DNA of 64,000 nt from Dryas octopetala. Its lineage: Eukaryota > Streptophyta > Magnoliopsida > Rosales > Rosaceae. The notes beneath the pieces are model-generated. The model was not told the DNA's origin. It searched no databases and saw only the letters and a program-made list of their open reading frames with translations. Shown here one piece after another: positions 62,281-64,000 of this stretch (its first letter is position 1; each line of letters opens with the position of its first letter). The position numbers and the translations under genes are program-made. Where the stretch lies: positions 16,678,001 to 16,742,000 of the forward strand of contig OY992838.1 in assembly GCA_963921425.1 (NCBI GenBank), in the 5' to 3' direction.

Positions 62281-63363
62281 ATAAAAAGTCTGATTTTTGG
62301 GTTTTAAAACCCCTTGGTACAGATTACAAGTTTGCCACTCACTTCAAATGTCCATAACTTTCAAAATGTAACTTAGATCAACGCGTGCTACGTGTCTATG
62401 AAATCGTAGGCTCAAGGCCGTTGTAGCGGGCACAGAGTCAAAATCAAAAGCTCATTAGTTTTAAAAGGCAACCTTGGGTCAAGCCCAATTTAAAATGAAA
62501 ATTAACAATTATATCAAAACCTTTTTATTTTTCAAATAAATTCTCAAAATAATCAAAATAAATTCTCAAAATATTTAGAATAAATCTTTGAAAAATACAC
62601 AGTTTCACAGTTAATGCAGTAAGAAAATAGTAAAAGGCAAGAGGAACCCATAAAGATTTTCAGAACATTTTTCGGACCCGGATCCCTTATTTGTGAGTTT
62701 ATTAGAGAAGTGGACGTTTGTGCCCTTAATAGAAAAGTTTGGGTTTACTAAGGGAATTAATTGAAAGATATCTTTAAATTTTCTAATTTTCGGCATGTTG
62801 GAAAGTTCTCGAGTTCACGAGCACGTAGATGAAAACGGAACAAGTTTTAGAATTACAATTTGGGAGAAATGGACAAACGAAGTAGGAGGGCCATTTTTGT
62901 TATTCATGCTCGAAGGTTTCAAAACCCCAAAAGTCCAAAATATTCTTGATTTTTCTCTCCTCTCTCCCCGACATCATCTCTCTCTTCTCTCTTCTCTCCT
63001 CAGCCTCGACCTTTCTCCTCTCTCTTCCTTTTCCCTGCTCGCGCGCGACCCATCCAACACTACCTCCTTCGCCGACACTCTCTCAGTGACCCAAGGCCAC
63101 CACCCACTCCCCCTCTTTGGCGTCAACCTCCTAGTAGGGTCTAATCATTCATCTAAGTCGCGACTACGGCGTAGCAAGCCAAGACCCGATTGCTACCTCC
63201 GTTGACAATCTTCATTTCCAGGCGACAAAGAGACACCAAACCACCAAGGTTCTCTTCCTCTCGTCACAAAGAGTCTTCCCCTACCCCTTTCATTGCTTCG
63301 ACGATTGCTCACTGCAGGGAATTGATAACTCAAAGACTGCGGCTCCTTCGACGAGTTTCCGGC

Positions 63364-64000
63364 CGTAAGACCCCGTATTTTTCAAAGAATTATTTTAAAT
63401 ATTTTGAATATTTATTTTAAGGATTTTGGGATTTATTTGGAAAATAAAAAGGGTTTTGATTTAATTTTAAATTTTTGTTTTAAATTGGGCTTGACCCGAA
63501 AGTTGACTTTTAAAATAAATGAGCTTTTGATTTTGACTTTGAGTCCGTTAGATAGATCTCGAGCTCACAATTTCATAGACACGTAGCACGCGTCGATCCA
63601 AGTTATTGTTTGAAAGTTACGAGCTTTTGAAGTAAAGGACAAACTTGTAATTTTTACGAAAATGGTTTAAAAACCCAAAATTTCAGATTTATATATCACT
63701 CTCTCTCTCTCTCTCTCTCTCTCTCGTGTCTCTCTCTTTCTCTCGCCCGTTCAGCACCGCTGCACTGTCACCGGCGCGTGGGTGCGCGTCTGGCGGCGGA
63801 TGGGGGCAGACGAAAGCTCCCCGAGCTCGCCTCTCATCCCTCCTCCTTCCTCTGTGCACCGTTTAGCCTAGAAACCCTCCAAAAATCAAACCCAGCTCAA
63901 GGCCGATCGGGCCTCCGGCGACGACTCATATTTTTCGGCGGATTTGAGGGCGGCGACCACTTAGGCTTTCTTCCCCAGGTCCGGTGAGTTCAGCCATGCC
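63364..64000 (+). mobile_element. Gypsy-type LTR, running off the window
   Basis: Begins near 'cgtaagaccccgtatttttc' and carries the family's 'gggcttgacccgaaagttga' and 'catagacacgtagcacgcg' blocks, then (CT)n at 63698-63724 and a GC-rich leader. Its 3' end is outside the window. Confidence 0.6.

Larger units (their letters stand above)
59763..62609 (-). mobile_element. Solo gypsy-type LTR, minus orientation, nested
   Basis: On the plus strand it begins TGTAACACCCCGAACC and ends 'acagtttcaca'. On the minus strand its first 350 bases align block by block with the plus-strand LTR at 63364-63700 ('gtatttttcaaagattta', 'aaattgggcttgaccc', 'catagacacgtagcacgcg'). Flanks GTTGA (59758-59762) and GTTAA (62610-62614) agree at four of five bases. 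No internal retroelement genes. Confidence 0.65.
59572..63363 (+). mobile_element. Gypsy-type LTR, plus orientation, split by a solo LTR
   Basis: Starts TGTGATACCC, is interrupted at 59763-62609, then resumes. The resumed part has the 'gttggaaagttctcgagttc' and 'acgagcacgtagatgaaaac' blocks that correspond to the 'ggaaaggtctcgatctcacg' region of related LTRs, then a TC-rich leader (62950-63040). The frame at 62795-63205 is part of this leader, not a supported gene. Confidence 0.5.

Noticed and set aside
62795..63205. 136-codon plus-strand frame
   Set aside because: It runs through LTR blocks and a TC-rich leader shared with neighbouring LTRs.

Overview
The window is nuclear DNA from a flowering plant, most likely a woody eudicot. 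Three multi-domain plant genes carry ordinary GT-AG introns (two of the three are spliced). The spaces between them are AT-rich and filled with plant-type transposons, nested LTRs, MITEs and long (GA)n/(TA)n tracts. Nothing is bacterial, organellar or CRISPR-like. I cannot name the species; a rosid is a guess.

Only three intact protein genes can be defended. They are an intronless F-box protein (12195-13751, minus), a ten-exon pinin/SDK/memA-domain protein of 419 aa (24394-29326, minus) and a five-exon group IIb WRKY transcription factor of 549 aa (46942-49742, minus). For both spliced genes I followed every exon junction base by base and the frame stays open throughout. A fourth, weak candidate is an 88-codon spliced ORF of unknown function (6284-8928, minus). 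The genes are unrelated to each other and do not form a pathway.

Layout. 1-3620: tail of a Ty3/gypsy element and its 3' LTR, split by a minus-strand solo LTR. 3620-9300: sparse DNA with microsatellites, tandem duplications and the candidate small gene. 9337-11037: two facing copies of exon fragments of a large plant glycine-rich membrane protein gene. 12-24 kb: F-box gene, a MULE-like MITE, two hAT-like elements with CCGAACC-rich ends, and two back-to-back foldback elements. 24-29 kb: pinin-like gene. 29.5-35.5 kb: a copia-like LTR remnant, then an almost complete hAT transposon (31395-35299) inserted in an already decayed coding sequence. 36.8-39.9 kb: gypsy LTR and integrase debris. 39994-45136: a 5.1-kb non-autonomous CACTA element with a 3-bp target duplication. 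It carries three exon-like pieces of an SnRK2.7/2.8-like protein kinase gene and an array of foldback repeats. 46.9-49.7 kb: WRKY gene with a MITE in its last intron. 51-56.4 kb: two short hAT elements with perfect 8-bp target duplications and another foldback element. 57.9-64 kb: nested gypsy LTRs, including a solo LTR in the opposite orientation to its host.

The most notable structures are the CACTA element with captured kinase exons, the hAT insertion whose removal rejoins the host reading frame, and the head-to-head pseudogene fragments that could form a hairpin transcript. All are readings by eye. Family names rest on recognised motifs, and no database search was run.
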